NCBI GenBank assembly: GCA_002448235.1
Contig: DIXF01000002.1
Span: 248,001-312,000 of the forward strand
Reading direction: 5' to 3'
DNA length: 64,000 nt
Source: Syntrophaceae bacterium UBA6087
Lineage (GTDB): Bacteria; Desulfobacterota; Desulfomonilia; UBA1062
Shown here one piece after another: positions 16,672 to 26,020 of this stretch; the stretch's first letter is position 1; each line of letters opens with the position of its first letter. The notes under the pieces were generated by a model. The model was not told the origin of the DNA and did not search any database. It saw only the letters and a program-made list of their open reading frames with translations. Made by a program: the position numbers and the translations under genes.

Positions 16672-19360
16672 GCTCCTGCCCCGGCTGGGACAGGTGCGCT
16701 TTCAGCTTGTCCATGGCCCGGCCGAAATCGGTCCAGTTTCCCTGACGGAGAGCATTTTCCGCATCCTGCATCAGGTCGAGCACCGCTGCTCCCGGCCGTG
16801 GCAGACCGTCCGGGCGAGGGGTAACGGCCTCTATCCCCGGTCTCCGGGGCGGCTGCATGCCGAAAATGGCATTGAGCGCATCCTGGACAGAGGCCTCCAT
16901 GACAACCTTTCCTCCGTACACCATGATGACCCGTTTCAGCTGGGGGATATTGGCCCCTTCTGCAAGGATATATACGGGCTCGACATAGAGGAATGAAGTA
17001 TTTATGGGAATCACGAGCAGATTGCCCCGGATAACCTGCGAACCCCGCTGATCCCAGAGGGAAAGCTGCTGAGAGATCAGCGTATCCTGGTTGATCATAG
17101 CTTCTATCTGCACCGGGCCGTAGACGATCCGGTCTTTGGGAAGCTTGTATACGATGATCTCTCCATACCAGGGAAAATCCGACCTGCTGGCCATCCATGC
17201 GATCATGTTATTGCGGTTCTGCGGGGTAAGCGGCATCATCATGATGTACTGGAGATCCTTTTCATCGGGCAGGCGTATGAGAACATAGTACGGTTCCATC
17301 CGGCCGGGCTTTCCCTGATAGTTCTCCCGGGGGAATGCCCAGAGGTCTTCCCTGTTGTAGAAGACCTGGGGGACGGTCATGTGGTAGGTACGGTACATAT
17401 CGGCCTGAATGGTAAACAGATCTTCCGGATACCGGACATGGCCTTTCAGGTGCTCGGGTAACTCGTTCATGCCTTTGAAGACGCCCGGGAACGCCCGGCT
17501 GTATACCCTGATGACCGGATCTTCCGGGTCGAATATATAGAAGCCTGTAGAACCGTCGTAGGCGTCCATGACTACCTTGACCGAGTTCCTGATATAATTC
17601 AGTTCCCCCCTGATGCTTTCGGAGTAGGGGTAATTCCTCGATATCGTATAGGCGTCCTGTATCCAATATAGCCTCCCCTCGCTCAAAACCAGGTAGGGGT
17701 CTTTATCGAGCACGAAAAATGGTGCAATGCGGGTTACCCTCTGGGAGATGTTCCTCCACAGCTGGATACGGCTTTCGGGCTTCAGGTAGCGTGATATCAG
17801 GATGTTGATGTCTCTCGTGTCCCAGGCAAAGAGAACCTTCTTCCAGATGCTGTCGAGAAGGATGCCCCCGGAGCCCTGATAGCTGGTGTAGCTGTTGGTG
17901 TCTCCCTTGGGGTAATCGAGTTCCATGATGCGGGTATTCACGATGCGATAACCAGGTGTTCTCTCCGCATAGTAGAGAGCCGGCCGATCTACCTTCAGCC
18001 CGGTCGATACAGGAGGGATATCCTCAATAACGTACCGGGGAAAGCCTTCTCCCAAAAACTCCGAGACCGTGCTCATGACGAGCCCGTAGCCGTGGGTGAA
18101 CTGGAGATTGCTGTTGACCCAGGTTCTGGCCTTTTCCGGAAGCTCTTCGGCAAGCTCGCGTGCCGAGAGCATCACCTGGCGGTATCCTTCACCCGGGATG
18201 TTATACCTGCCGACATCCACTTCGTAGAACTGGTAGTAGAGACGTATGGCCTGGGTCTGGTTATAGGTCTGCAGGATCGGGCGCCAGTCCCAGAGACGGA
18301 TGTTTATTATCGTTTCTTCGTTGTCCGCAAGTTCGGCCTGGGTGAGATCGTCCACGGCGGAATACGATCGCTCCCGAATCCGGTCGAGGCCGTATGCCTT
18401 CCTTGTCATCAGGATATTGTATTCAATGTACTGTCTTTCGAGGTCCAGTTCGTTCGGGCGTACGATGTATTTCTGCGTGAAAGCCGGTACTATCCCGAGA
18501 GAAAAAAGGGAGAGCAGAAGGAATATGCCGAGTGCAGCGATGAGATAGCCGATCCGCTTGACATAAACGGTCAGTGCGATGGCCGCTGCAAGAACAAGGC
18601 TTGCGAAGAACATGACCGTCAAGCTTGGGCGGACAATGGTGTAATCGACATATCCCATGCCGGATACGACTCCCCGCGTCGAAAAGAGAAGGGCGTATCT
18701 ATCCAGCAGGTAACCGGCTCCCAGGGTTATGACGAAGAGGATGCTCAAAATCGTGATGTGGATGAGTATCGGCCTTTCGATAAAGGTGAGCAGGGAGCTT
18801 TCCAGGGGAATCTTTTCCAGAGAGAAGTAAATCAGAAGCACTGTTACCAGCGCGATAAGAAACAGGGTGACAAGGCTGTTCTGTAGAAGATTGTAGAAGG
18901 GGAGCTCGAAGAAATAAAACATCAGGTCCATGTGATAGATCGGGTCTGTCTGCCGGATACTCTCTCTCCAGAAAAATTCGAGCAGGGTGCTCCACTGGTT
19001 CATGAGTATCAGGGCGAACAGAACGGAAAAGATCAGGGAACCGATTATGGCTATAAGCCGGGCCTTCTGCGGGCTTATTACGGTATTCTGCTGTCCTGCG
19101 ACAACGAGCTCTTTCTCTCGGAAGCTGTGCTTGACGGCTGTTCCGATATTTACCCAGGAGAAAAGGAAAACAAAAGCGAACGAGGCGATGAAAACGGACG
19201 CCTTAAGGAGCAGTGTCCGGAGAAAGATTGTTTCGAATCCGAGGTTGTCCATCCAGAGCCAATGGACCAGTGTGCCTGACAGGAGGGAAAAGAGAATAGG
19301 GATTGCGATCAGGATGATTGCTGCAACGCCGGCGATGACCGATCGCTTCCTGTTTCCCAT
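16658..19360 (-). CDS. UPF0182 family large membrane protein
   Basis: A 900-aa member of UPF0182 (COG1615), a widespread family without assigned function. The N-terminal third has about seven membrane helices (first at residues 9-31), the rest is a large soluble domain likely outside the membrane, with conserved stretches such as ERSYSAVDDLTQAELADNEETI, LWDWRPILQTYNQTQ and YPKGDTNSYTSYQGSGG. C-terminal tail is proline-rich (RRPGIEAVTPRPDG). Its 3' end overlaps yjbQ tail-to-tail by 14 nt. Confidence 0.88.
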   Translation of the reverse strand: MGNRKRSVIAGVAAIILIAIPILFSLLSGTLVHWLWMDNLGFETIFLRTLLLKASVFIASFAFVFLFSWVNIGTAVKHSFREKELVVAGQQNTVISPQKARLIAIIGSLIFSVLFALILMNQWSTLLEFFWRESIRQTDPIYHMDLMFYFFELPFYNLLQNSLVTLFLIALVTVLLIYFSLEKIPLESSLLTFIERPILIHITILSILFVITLGAGYLLDRYALLFSTRGVVSGMGYVDYTIVRPSLTVMFFASLVLAAAIALTVYVKRIGYLIAALGIFLLLSLFSLGIVPAFTQKYIVRPNELDLERQYIEYNILMTRKAYGLDRIRERSYSAVDDLTQAELADNEETIINIRLWDWRPILQTYNQTQAIRLYYQFYEVDVGRYNIPGEGYRQVMLSARELAEELPEKARTWVNSNLQFTHGYGLVMSTVSEFLGEGFPRYVIEDIPPVSTGLKVDRPALYYAERTPGYRIVNTRIMELDYPKGDTNSYTSYQGSGGILLDSIWKKVLFAWDTRDINILISRYLKPESRIQLWRNISQRVTRIAPFFVLDKDPYLVLSEGRLYWIQDAYTISRNYPYSESIRGELNYIRNSVKVVMDAYDGSTGFYIFDPEDPVIRVYSRAFPGVFKGMNELPEHLKGHVRYPEDLFTIQADMYRTYHMTVPQVFYNREDLWAFPRENYQGKPGRMEPYYVLIRLPDEKDLQYIMMMPLTPQNRNNMIAWMASRSDFPWYGEIIVYKLPKDRIVYGPVQIEAMINQDTLISQQLSLWDQRGSQVIRGNLLVIPINTSFLYVEPVYILAEGANIPQLKRVIMVYGGKVVMEASVQDALNAIFGMQPPRRPGIEAVTPRPDGLPRPGAAVLDLMQDAENALRQGNWTDFGRAMDKLKAHLSQPGQELTPQ

Positions 19361-19779
19361 ATATCCGCTCTCCTAAAAAAGGTATATCAAGAAGAACTGC
19401 TTCTCCGTGGGGAGGGGTTTTCAGGGGAAGCTTTTCAAAAAGAATGCCAGTGTCCCCGGAGAAGTGCTTACGGCGGTGTAATATGTGCATGCACCGGTTT
19501 GTGGGTGAGAGAAAAGCTTACGGTAAAGACCGGCGATGTCTCTCTGCGCGGGATAGAAATCCCCTTTCTCCGGACAAGTTTTCCGACCGGTCTTTCCCAC
19601 ACCTTCATAACCCCGTATGATCCGGCAGATGCCCTCCTTTACACCCCCCTTGGCATACTCATTGTATCTCCCTATATGAACAGTTCATAGAGAGCATATC
19701 CTGACCGCCTTACGAGAGCCGGACCCGGTTGGGACCCGTTTATGCGGCCAAACGCATATGCTCGAAGGGAGTAGCGTAA
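19361..19779. other. Gene-free stretch between UPF0182 and the site-2 protease genes
   Basis: About 420 nt. A 63-codon TTG-started frame (19499-19690) has no ribosome site or recognisable product. A short inverted repeat TATGCG-GCCAAA-CGCATA lies near 19741-19758, just before the next ribosome site (gaagggag). Divergent promoters for both neighbours are expected here, but none stands out. Confidence 0.5.
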
Positions 19780-20934
19780 ATGTTCGGGAAGAGAATGAAA
19801 ATATTCAAGCTCTTCGGCTTTTCCGTCTATATCGATCTAAGCTGGCTCATAATAGCCATGCTCATCACCTGGACACTGGCACAGGGATACTTCCCTTATT
19901 TCAATAAAGGCCTTTCCTTAAGGACGTACTGGGTCATGGGGGTTTTCGGAGCCCTTGGTCTCTTCCTGTCCATCATATTTCACGAGATGAGCCATTCCCT
20001 GGTTTCACGGATGTTCGGGCTGGAGATGAAAAGCATTACTTTGTTTGTCTTCGGGGGAGTTGCCGAGATGGGAGAGGAGCCTGCGAACCCGAAAACCGAA
20101 TTTTCCATGGCCATTGCCGGCCCCCTTTCGAGCATCGTGCTCGGATTTCTGTTTTTCGGCCTCTCCCGGCTCGCGATGCAGCTTGCGTGGCCTGAGCCTG
20201 TCTGGGCTGTATTCTCCTACCTGTCCGTGATCAACTTCGTTTTGGCCGCATTCAACCTCATCCCCGCATATCCGCTGGATGGAGGGAGGGTGCTGCGCTC
20301 CGCTCTCTGGTCATGGAAGAAGGATTTGAGGGCCTCTACGCGGATCGCCTCCCGGATCGGTTCCGGGTTCGGGATGGGTCTTATCATCCTGGGCGTGCTC
20401 AACGTCCTGACCGGTAATTTTATCGGGGGGATGTGGTGGTTTCTCATCGGCCTGTTTCTCCGCAATGCATCGAACACGTCGTATACCCAGCTGCTCATAG
20501 AGCGGGCGCTCAAGGGAGAGCCTGTCAGGAGGATCATGAAGACGCATCCGGTTTCGGTCTCTCCTTCGACATCCGTGGACGAGTTGGTAAACGAATACTT
20601 CTACCGGTATCACTACAAGATGTTTCCGGTGGAAAACAAATCCGGCAGGCTCGAAGGGTGCATAACCATCGATAAAGTGAAGGAAGTGCCCCATGATCAA
20701 TGGAAAGAGACGATAGTCGAGGACGTGGCGTCCGGGTGTGCGGAGAACAATACCGTAGATGTCTCGGCCGACGCCTTCAACGTCATGGCCCGGATGAACA
20801 GGCAGGGGGTGAGCAAGCTCCTGGTCACCGAGAACGGTGCGCTGGAAGGCATAGTAACTCTGAAGGATCTGTTTGACTTCCTTACCATCAAGATGGACCT
20901 CGAAGGCGAAGAAGTTATCCCCAAGCGGCCCTGA
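19780..20934 (+). CDS. Site-2 protease family zinc metalloprotease with CBS domains
   Basis: A 384-aa M50-family intramembrane protease (Rip3/SpoIVFB-like group). Zinc site HEMSH (H68, E69, H72) lies in the second to third membrane helix, and the second motif NLIPAYPLDGGRVLRS is near residue 160. About six membrane segments occupy residues 1-230; two CBS domains follow (VRRIMKTHPVSVSP and the segment ending EGIVTLKDLFDFL), expected to sense nucleotides or control activity. Substrate unknown; such enzymes often cleave anti-sigma factors or membrane regulators. Start ATG 19780 with gaagggag upstream. Confidence 0.9.
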   Translation: MFGKRMKIFKLFGFSVYIDLSWLIIAMLITWTLAQGYFPYFNKGLSLRTYWVMGVFGALGLFLSIIFHEMSHSLVSRMFGLEMKSITLFVFGGVAEMGEEPANPKTEFSMAIAGPLSSIVLGFLFFGLSRLAMQLAWPEPVWAVFSYLSVINFVLAAFNLIPAYPLDGGRVLRSALWSWKKDLRASTRIASRIGSGFGMGLIILGVLNVLTGNFIGGMWWFLIGLFLRNASNTSYTQLLIERALKGEPVRRIMKTHPVSVSPSTSVDELVNEYFYRYHYKMFPVENKSGRLEGCITIDKVKEVPHDQWKETIVEDVASGCAENNTVDVSADAFNVMARMNRQGVSKLLVTENGALEGIVTLKDLFDFLTIKMDLEGEEVIPKRP

Positions 20935-21052
20935 AGTGATTCTTCAGGAAAAATCCAGTTTTACGGGAATATGTCTTGCCCGGCAGGACAAATGAGACAT
21001 ACCATTCCAGGGCCACTCATTGCAACTATCTGATAAGATACAGGATATAAAA

Positions 21053-21280
21053 TTACTCCCCGGTGGCATACTCCTTGTAATATCTCATGATACTGTGTTT
21101 CCCCAAGGGGATGTTGAAATCGGAAGGATTTAGGAAGGCATACAAGGGATAAAGGACTTTTTCCTTCAACCTTCTTTGAATAAAAGAAAACCCCTTGTGA
21201 AATGATTCGGGCAGCACATTATATAAAATTATACGGCAGTCTTGACGCTGATGATGGTTATTAAAGGCTGATTCGTACAT
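21053..21280 (-). CDS. Doubtful small hypothetical protein, 75 aa
   Basis: The frame has an ATG and a fairly protein-like composition (for example LYAFLNPSDFN, MRYYKEYATGE) but no ribosome site. It may be a gene remnant or chance. No family recognised. Confidence 0.25.
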   Translation of the reverse strand: MYESAFNNHHQRQDCRIILYNVLPESFHKGFSFIQRRLKEKVLYPLYAFLNPSDFNIPLGKHSIMRYYKEYATGE

Positions 21281-21284
21281 GAGT

Positions 21285-21413
21285 AGAGGCTCAGGACAAA
21301 ACAGTGAACAAAGAAATTAGGTGTAAGGGCAAAGCAGAAACGGACCACGTATGCTCCTCTTAGCGGGGGTTGGAGAACCTACCTCAGCCCCGTTCTCCAG
21401 CCCTCTTTTTTTT
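21285..21413 (+). ncRNA. Candidate small RNA or leader ending in an intrinsic terminator
   Basis: The terminator at 21367-21413 lies about 430 nt after the nearest upstream stop codon and 270 nt before the next gene, so something between is probably transcribed. The stretch contains GGGCAAAGCAGAAACGGACC followed by paired G/C-rich segments, vaguely recalling c-di-GMP (GEMM) aptamers, but the core does not fit. Boundaries are guesses. Confidence 0.3.
21367..21413 (+). terminator. Intrinsic terminator 1
   Basis: Stem GGGTTGGAGAAC / GTTCTCCAGCCC (12 bp, one G-U), 13-nt loop, followed by TCTTTTTTTT. Confidence 0.85.
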
Positions 21414-21463
21414 CTCTCCCCCGCTTAAGGAGAGACCCGAGAGAGGACATAACCAATATACAC

Positions 21464-21503
21464 GCCATGCGAATTATGGGAATTCGCATGGCGTTTTTCT
21501 TTT
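21464..21503 (+). terminator. Intrinsic terminator 2
   Basis: Perfect 12-bp stem GCCATGCGAATT / AATTCGCATGGC, loop ATGGG, followed by GTTTTTCTTTT. It lies only 50 nt after terminator 1, so two plus-strand transcripts or one leaky transcript end here. Confidence 0.88.
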
Positions 21504-21684
21504 AGATCATCTGTTATCCAGTTGCTTGATTTCATTAAAAATCCAGGCATTTCTGGGATATCTCAAGAGGCTGTAAGGAATAAAGCTGTTTCATTGCCTT
21601 TTTGCTCTTCTCTCAAGGCGGAGCATCTTGGGAAAAAGGCCCGGGACATGATATATATTGTTTATATGATGTTAGGGGGGGGCA

Positions 21685-21969
21685 ATGGAGGTAGTCTGTC
21701 CGTTCTGCGGAAAGGCAAAGGATCTGCAAAGAGAGTATCTCGGGCTAGTCAATGTCCCGTGCGAATGCGGTGCCGTGGGTGTGATCAACAGGGCCGATGC
21801 GTTGCACAAGATGACAATGGAGCTTGCAGGAATTTTCGAGGTTGCCGAGGTATCGGTTTCGGATTTCGATGTGCATGAGCCGGTACGGATAAGTATGGGT
21901 GCCGAGACTCCCGGTATCGAAGTGCCGATGATGATAAAGTGGGCCAGGAGGAAGTATATTCCGGTATAA
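21685..21969 (+). CDS. Small zinc-ribbon-like protein, 94 aa
   Basis: Not recognised as a named family. The N-terminus has paired cysteines (CPFCGK ... CECG) forming a likely zinc ribbon, followed by an alpha/beta segment (INRADALHKMTMELAGIF, VSVSDFDVHEPVRISM). No signal peptide. Start ATG 21685 is preceded by a G-rich tract that can serve as ribosome site. Convergent with polX; stands alone. Confidence 0.7.
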   Translation: MEVVCPFCGKAKDLQREYLGLVNVPCECGAVGVINRADALHKMTMELAGIFEVAEVSVSDFDVHEPVRISMGAETPGIEVPMMIKWARRKYIPV

Positions 21970-21994
21970 CGGGCATGGCATAATGCTTGGCAGG

Positions 21995-23716
21995 CTATGT
22001 TCGCCTGATCTTTTCTTTCAGCTCGTCTATGGGCAGGCAGTTGAGGACGTCGCTTTTTTCCAGCCAGCCCCGACGCGCCTGATTGACTCCAAGACGCAGG
22101 TAGCCCAAGTCGTGGATGCTGTGGGCATCCGTTGAGATCGCGACCATAACGCCCAGATCTTTGGCCTGCTTGCAGTATATGTCGTTCATGTCGAGCCTGT
22201 CGGGGTGAGAATTGAGTTCGAGGAAACATCTTCTTTCGCGGGCGGCTTTCATGACCCGGCCAAGGTCTATCTCATAGGGCTTCCGTTCGTTGATGAGCCG
22301 TCCCGTGGGGTGTGCAAAAATGGTGAAGAATGGGTTGTCCATGGCCCTGATGACCCGTTCGGTCTGCTTGGATTCCGGAAGCTTCTGATAATAATGCACG
22401 GAACAAACCGTGAGATCGAGCGTTTTCAAAACCTCATCGGGATAATCAAGGGATCCGTCTTCCAGGATGTCGACCTCGGAAGATTTAAGGATCGTAATCT
22501 CAGGGTACCGGCTGCTGAGACGGTCGATCTCTTTCATCTGTTCCATGAGGGCATGCGTATCGATCCCGTGGGCGATGGTCGTTTTCGGAGAATGATTCGT
22601 TATGGCAATGTACTCATACCCCTTTTCGACTGCAGCCCGGACCATTTCTTCGAGGGTGTTCCGGCCGTCGGTTGCCGTTGTGTGGGTATGGAGATCGCCT
22701 CTGATGTCACCCACCGTTACCAGCATGGGCAGCGTCCCTTTCTGCGCCGCTTCGATCTCGCCCCTGTCTTCCCGGAGCTCGGGCTCTATGTACGGGAGTC
22801 CTACCGAGAGATAGATTTCTTCCTCGGTGCGCCCTGCGATTTGTTTTTCGCCGTGAAATACGCCGTACTCGTTTATTTTTAAGTTTTTCTTCTGCCCCAG
22901 CTTGCGCACGGCAATGCTATGCTGCTTTGAGCCTGTGAAATAGTGGAGCGCGGCCCCATAGCTGATCCCAGTGACAACTCTCACATCCACCTGGAGCCCC
23001 GAACGCAAGAGAACCGTGGATCTGGTCGTTCCCTTGGATACGACTGCTGCCACGTCATCATATCCGGTGAAGGCAGTCATCACCTTTTCATGATCCGAGC
23101 AGATCACGAGGATGTCGAGGTCTCCGACCGTCTCTCTTCTTCGACGGTAGCTTCCTGCAACCACGACCTCTGCCACCTCGGGCAGGGCTTTGAGTTTGCG
23201 CACAATGGAGCGTGCCGTCTCGTCGGCAACGATATATTTCACCCGGTTCCCCAGATTAGCTCTGTTTGCAATATCTTCGAGTATCTTTTGCTCGATTTTG
23301 CTCCCGAAGCCCTCGATCTTGCTGATCTCCCCATGTAGTGCGGCTTCTTTGAGATCCGTTTCCGTTTTTATGCCGAGTCTGTTGTATATGGTGTGTATAC
23401 GATTCGGGCCGAGGCCGCCGATGCCCATGAGCGAGCCAAGCTCTTCGGGGATCTGTTTTCCGATTTCATCGAGCTTGCTGAGCCTGCCCGTGCGGGTTAT
23501 CTCTCCGATCTTGGCGGCCAGATCCTTCCCTATCCCCGGGAGCTCCGAGAGATCCTCTCCTTCCCGCACCATGTCCTCAATTTCCCGTGCCTGGGATTCG
23601 ACGACCCTGGCAGCGTTGCGGTAGGCCCGGACGCGGAACTGATTGGACCCCTGAATTTCCAGAAGATCGGCCATCTTATCGAGAACCTGTGCCACATCAT
23701 GATTGTGCATAGGCAT
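21995..23716 (-). CDS. polX: DNA polymerase/3'-5' exonuclease PolX
   Basis: A 573-aa family X DNA polymerase with C-terminal PHP domain, for gap filling in base-excision repair. N-terminal helix-hairpin-helix elements (LSELPGIGKDLAAKI, LMGIGGLGPNRIH), polymerase aspartates in VGDLDILVI and LQVDVRVV, then the PHP metal site (GDLHTHTTATDG, AITNHS, VAISTDAHS). ATG at 23714-23716 with AAGGGAG upstream. Last gene of a long minus-strand run; 30 nt after treT. A repair gene shared with the Fpg-like gene four genes upstream. Confidence 0.93.
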   Translation of the reverse strand: MPMHNHDVAQVLDKMADLLEIQGSNQFRVRAYRNAARVVESQAREIEDMVREGEDLSELPGIGKDLAAKIGEITRTGRLSKLDEIGKQIPEELGSLMGIGGLGPNRIHTIYNRLGIKTETDLKEAALHGEISKIEGFGSKIEQKILEDIANRANLGNRVKYIVADETARSIVRKLKALPEVAEVVVAGSYRRRRETVGDLDILVICSDHEKVMTAFTGYDDVAAVVSKGTTRSTVLLRSGLQVDVRVVTGISYGAALHYFTGSKQHSIAVRKLGQKKNLKINEYGVFHGEKQIAGRTEEEIYLSVGLPYIEPELREDRGEIEAAQKGTLPMLVTVGDIRGDLHTHTTATDGRNTLEEMVRAAVEKGYEYIAITNHSPKTTIAHGIDTHALMEQMKEIDRLSSRYPEITILKSSEVDILEDGSLDYPDEVLKTLDLTVCSVHYYQKLPESKQTERVIRAMDNPFFTIFAHPTGRLINERKPYEIDLGRVMKAARERRCFLELNSHPDRLDMNDIYCKQAKDLGVMVAISTDAHSIHDLGYLRLGVNQARRGWLEKSDVLNCLPIDELKEKIRRT

Positions 23717-23746
23717 GGTTGACTCCCTTGTATGAAATGTACGGAT

Positions 23747-24976
23747 CTAGATGCTGTGTTTCAAACGGTAGATAGTTTCGAAAGAAGAGAAGAGGTCGAG
23801 GTAATCTTCCAAATTCCGGGTCATCAGAAAGTTGTCTCTCACCTGTTTTCGAGCCTCCTCTCCCAGTCTCCTGCGGAGAGATTCGTCACGGATCAGGCGG
23901 ACGATCCTGTCGGCAGCCTCTTCTATCGAGGATACCAGGAAGCCGTTGATGCCGTCTTTGATCTGATAGCGGATCCCCCCTGCATTCCCTCCAATTACCG
24001 CCGCCCCTTTCCACATCGCCTCGGTAACCGTGAGGCCGAATCCTTCCCGAAGCGACTTCTGCATAATCACCGCGGCTTTGCGCTGGAGCGCATTCACCAG
24101 AGCGGTATCCTGTCTGCTGATGATGACGATGTTTTCTTCCCTTTTGCTCAACAGCGAGTCGTACACCTGCTCTCCTTCGGGATCATCGGTGGCGATGTTT
24201 CCCAGCAGTACCAGGGTGCAGGGAATGTGTTTCCTGGCGATGTTGAATGCGCTGATCACGCCTTCGGGGTCCTTCCACCTGTCGAAGCGCGAGATCTGGG
24301 CAACAATGGGCAGGTCGGTGGGGATATGGTAATAATCGAGCCGAGCTTGAACGTCTTCCTCACTCATCTCCCTGTTCTTGATGGAGAAAGGATCGATCGA
24401 CGGTTTGAAAAAGAGCTGGGGGGTGGAGAGGTCCTGCCGGTATTCCTCAAGGGTGAAGATCGCCGCATCATAGCGTTCGATGAAGGGCCGTAAATAATTC
24501 CAGAGCTCCCGGTTGGGATTGGAGAGATCCACATGGCAGCGCCAGATCCAGGGGCCGTTTTTGCGGTAATGCTTGACTATGGGAAGGGGCTGGGGATCGT
24601 GAATGATGACGAAATCATGGTCGTCCAGGTGATTGCGGATCGAGTTTTCAAAGATGATATCCTCGTATATCCGGCACTTACGATCCGAAAGATTGATATC
24701 GTCTCCCTGGAGTGCGTTATGCATTTTCTTTGTGATACTGAAGAAGTCCGCAGCGCCTTCCATTACGCGCCATCCTGTCTTGAGCCCAACGCTGTTCATC
24801 AGCAGGGTCAGCGGAGAAAGCACCTCGGCAACGCCTCCGCCGTAATACGTGGAGTTGATGTGGGCGATGTGCAGGTTTCCGAGCTTTTCAGCTTTTCCCC
24901 TGATCCGGGCGACAGCCTCCTCTCCGATATAGGGTTCATAATCCTCTACCGTTATCAGTTTAAATTTGTGATCCAT
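23747..24976 (-). CDS. treT: Trehalose synthase TreT (GT4 glycosyltransferase)
   Basis: A 409-aa GT4 enzyme matching glycosyltransferring trehalose synthase, which joins NDP-glucose and glucose reversibly into trehalose. Typical features: IAHINSTYYGGGVAEVLSPL at the N-terminus, HDPQPL, WRCHVDLSNPN, QISRFDRWKDPEGVI and the GT4 nucleotide site SLREGFGLTVTEAMWKG. The ATG at 24974-24976 is preceded by AAAGGGG; an upstream in-frame start at 25027 lies inside galT. Linked to galT (22-nt gap), suggesting NDP-sugar or storage-sugar metabolism. Confidence 0.88.
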   Translation of the reverse strand: MDHKFKLITVEDYEPYIGEEAVARIRGKAEKLGNLHIAHINSTYYGGGVAEVLSPLTLLMNSVGLKTGWRVMEGAADFFSITKKMHNALQGDDINLSDRKCRIYEDIIFENSIRNHLDDHDFVIIHDPQPLPIVKHYRKNGPWIWRCHVDLSNPNRELWNYLRPFIERYDAAIFTLEEYRQDLSTPQLFFKPSIDPFSIKNREMSEEDVQARLDYYHIPTDLPIVAQISRFDRWKDPEGVISAFNIARKHIPCTLVLLGNIATDDPEGEQVYDSLLSKREENIVIISRQDTALVNALQRKAAVIMQKSLREGFGLTVTEAMWKGAAVIGGNAGGIRYQIKDGINGFLVSSIEEAADRIVRLIRDESLRRRLGEEARKQVRDNFLMTRNLEDYLDLFSSFETIYRLKHSI

Positions 24977-24998
24977 TGGCTTTCCCCTTTCCCTTTGA

Positions 24999-26018
24999 CT
25001 AATCTTCACCTCGCAAGAATGCCGCATCTTCTTCGGGAAGATTGGTGTTTATGCTCATCCCTGAACCCATTTCAAACCCGGCCGTGGTGGTTATGCGCGG
25101 CTTGATCTTGAGAAACCAGTGCAGGTGAGGTTCTTCCGAGCGGTATTTAATGCAGGAGCGTATCAGGTAATTATAGTCCGGGTTCCCAAGCCTCTCGAAG
25201 AGAATCTTCAGCAGTGCATGATGAATGAAAGAGAGATCGGATTTCTCTTCATCGGAGATATTCCCGAAGTCGGCCTTATGGCGCCTGGGCATGATCCATA
25301 TTTCGAAGGGCTGCTCGGCGGCGTAGGGCACGAAAGACACGAATGAACTGTTCTCGCCTATGGTGCGCCTCCCGTCTGCAAGTTCCTGTTTGAGGATGTC
25401 GCAGTAAATGCAGGTTCCCCGATCGTCGAAGTAGTGTTCTGCACGGCATTCCTGAGTACGGAGGTACTCGGGGGCGATGCCCGCCGTTATGATTTGCGAG
25501 TGCGGATGCGGCAGTGATGCCCCCGATCGGGACCCTGAGTTCCTGAATATTATGGCGGCCATGTTCTGGTCCATCTTCATCAGGGACACGTACCGCCGGT
25601 GGTAGGATTCGATAACCGCTTCCACCTCCCGGTTTGACATGACAGCAAGCTGCCTGTTGTGGACAGGACTCTCGATAATGACCTCGTGGTGTCCGTATCC
25701 CGCCATTGAGACGTGGAGGCCCTCTTTTTTTCTGTACTGGTCTCCCTCGGGGGTGAGGGCAGGGTACTTGTTTGCAACGGTGCGCGTCAGCCACTTCGAG
25801 CCGCGGCCCTTGTACTCCATGATGATTTCCGGGAGTCTGTCTTCATTGCCCGGACAGAACGGGCAGCTCTCATCATAGGCTGCCGGGCCTTTACCTTTCA
25901 TCCCGTGGGTTAAGCTCTCTCTCGGCCTCTTCCTTCTTGACAGTGCATAAATTACCCACCCGCCCGTAATGGGGTTCCGTCGCATTTCGTTACCGGACTG
26001 AGCCGTGCTGCTCTTCAT
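24999..26018 (-). CDS. galT: Galactose-1-phosphate uridylyltransferase
   Basis: A 339-aa HIT-superfamily GalT that transfers UMP (or another NMP) between sugar phosphates. The catalytic HPHSQI is at about residue 165, the zinc-site CPFCPGNE near residue 52, a second CIYC near 205 and a third His cluster (EPHLHWFLKI) near 300. In bacteria lacking a galactose pathway this family may handle glucose-1-phosphate or ADP. Two nucleotides separate it from the Fpg-like gene, 22 nt from treT. ATG has AAGGAT upstream. Confidence 0.9.
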   Translation of the reverse strand: MKSSTAQSGNEMRRNPITGGWVIYALSRRKRPRESLTHGMKGKGPAAYDESCPFCPGNEDRLPEIIMEYKGRGSKWLTRTVANKYPALTPEGDQYRKKEGLHVSMAGYGHHEVIIESPVHNRQLAVMSNREVEAVIESYHRRYVSLMKMDQNMAAIIFRNSGSRSGASLPHPHSQIITAGIAPEYLRTQECRAEHYFDDRGTCIYCDILKQELADGRRTIGENSSFVSFVPYAAEQPFEIWIMPRRHKADFGNISDEEKSDLSFIHHALLKILFERLGNPDYNYLIRSCIKYRSEEPHLHWFLKIKPRITTTAGFEMGSGMSINTNLPEEDAAFLRGED

Positions 26019-26020
26019 GT

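Larger units (their letters stand above)
20935..21684. other. 750-nt intergenic region with hairpins, tandem terminators and a doubtful ORF
   Basis: Holds a small hairpin (20972-20990, TGTCTTGCC/GGCAGGACA), a doubtful minus-strand 75-codon frame (21053-21280), a possible structured transcript (about 21285-21413) and two intrinsic terminators on the plus strand. A TATATT element near 21653 could be the -10 of the next gene. Confidence 0.5.

Noticed and set aside
19499..19690. 63-codon open frame between UPF0182 and the protease
   Set aside because: TTG start, no ribosome site, no recognisable sequence; treated as chance.
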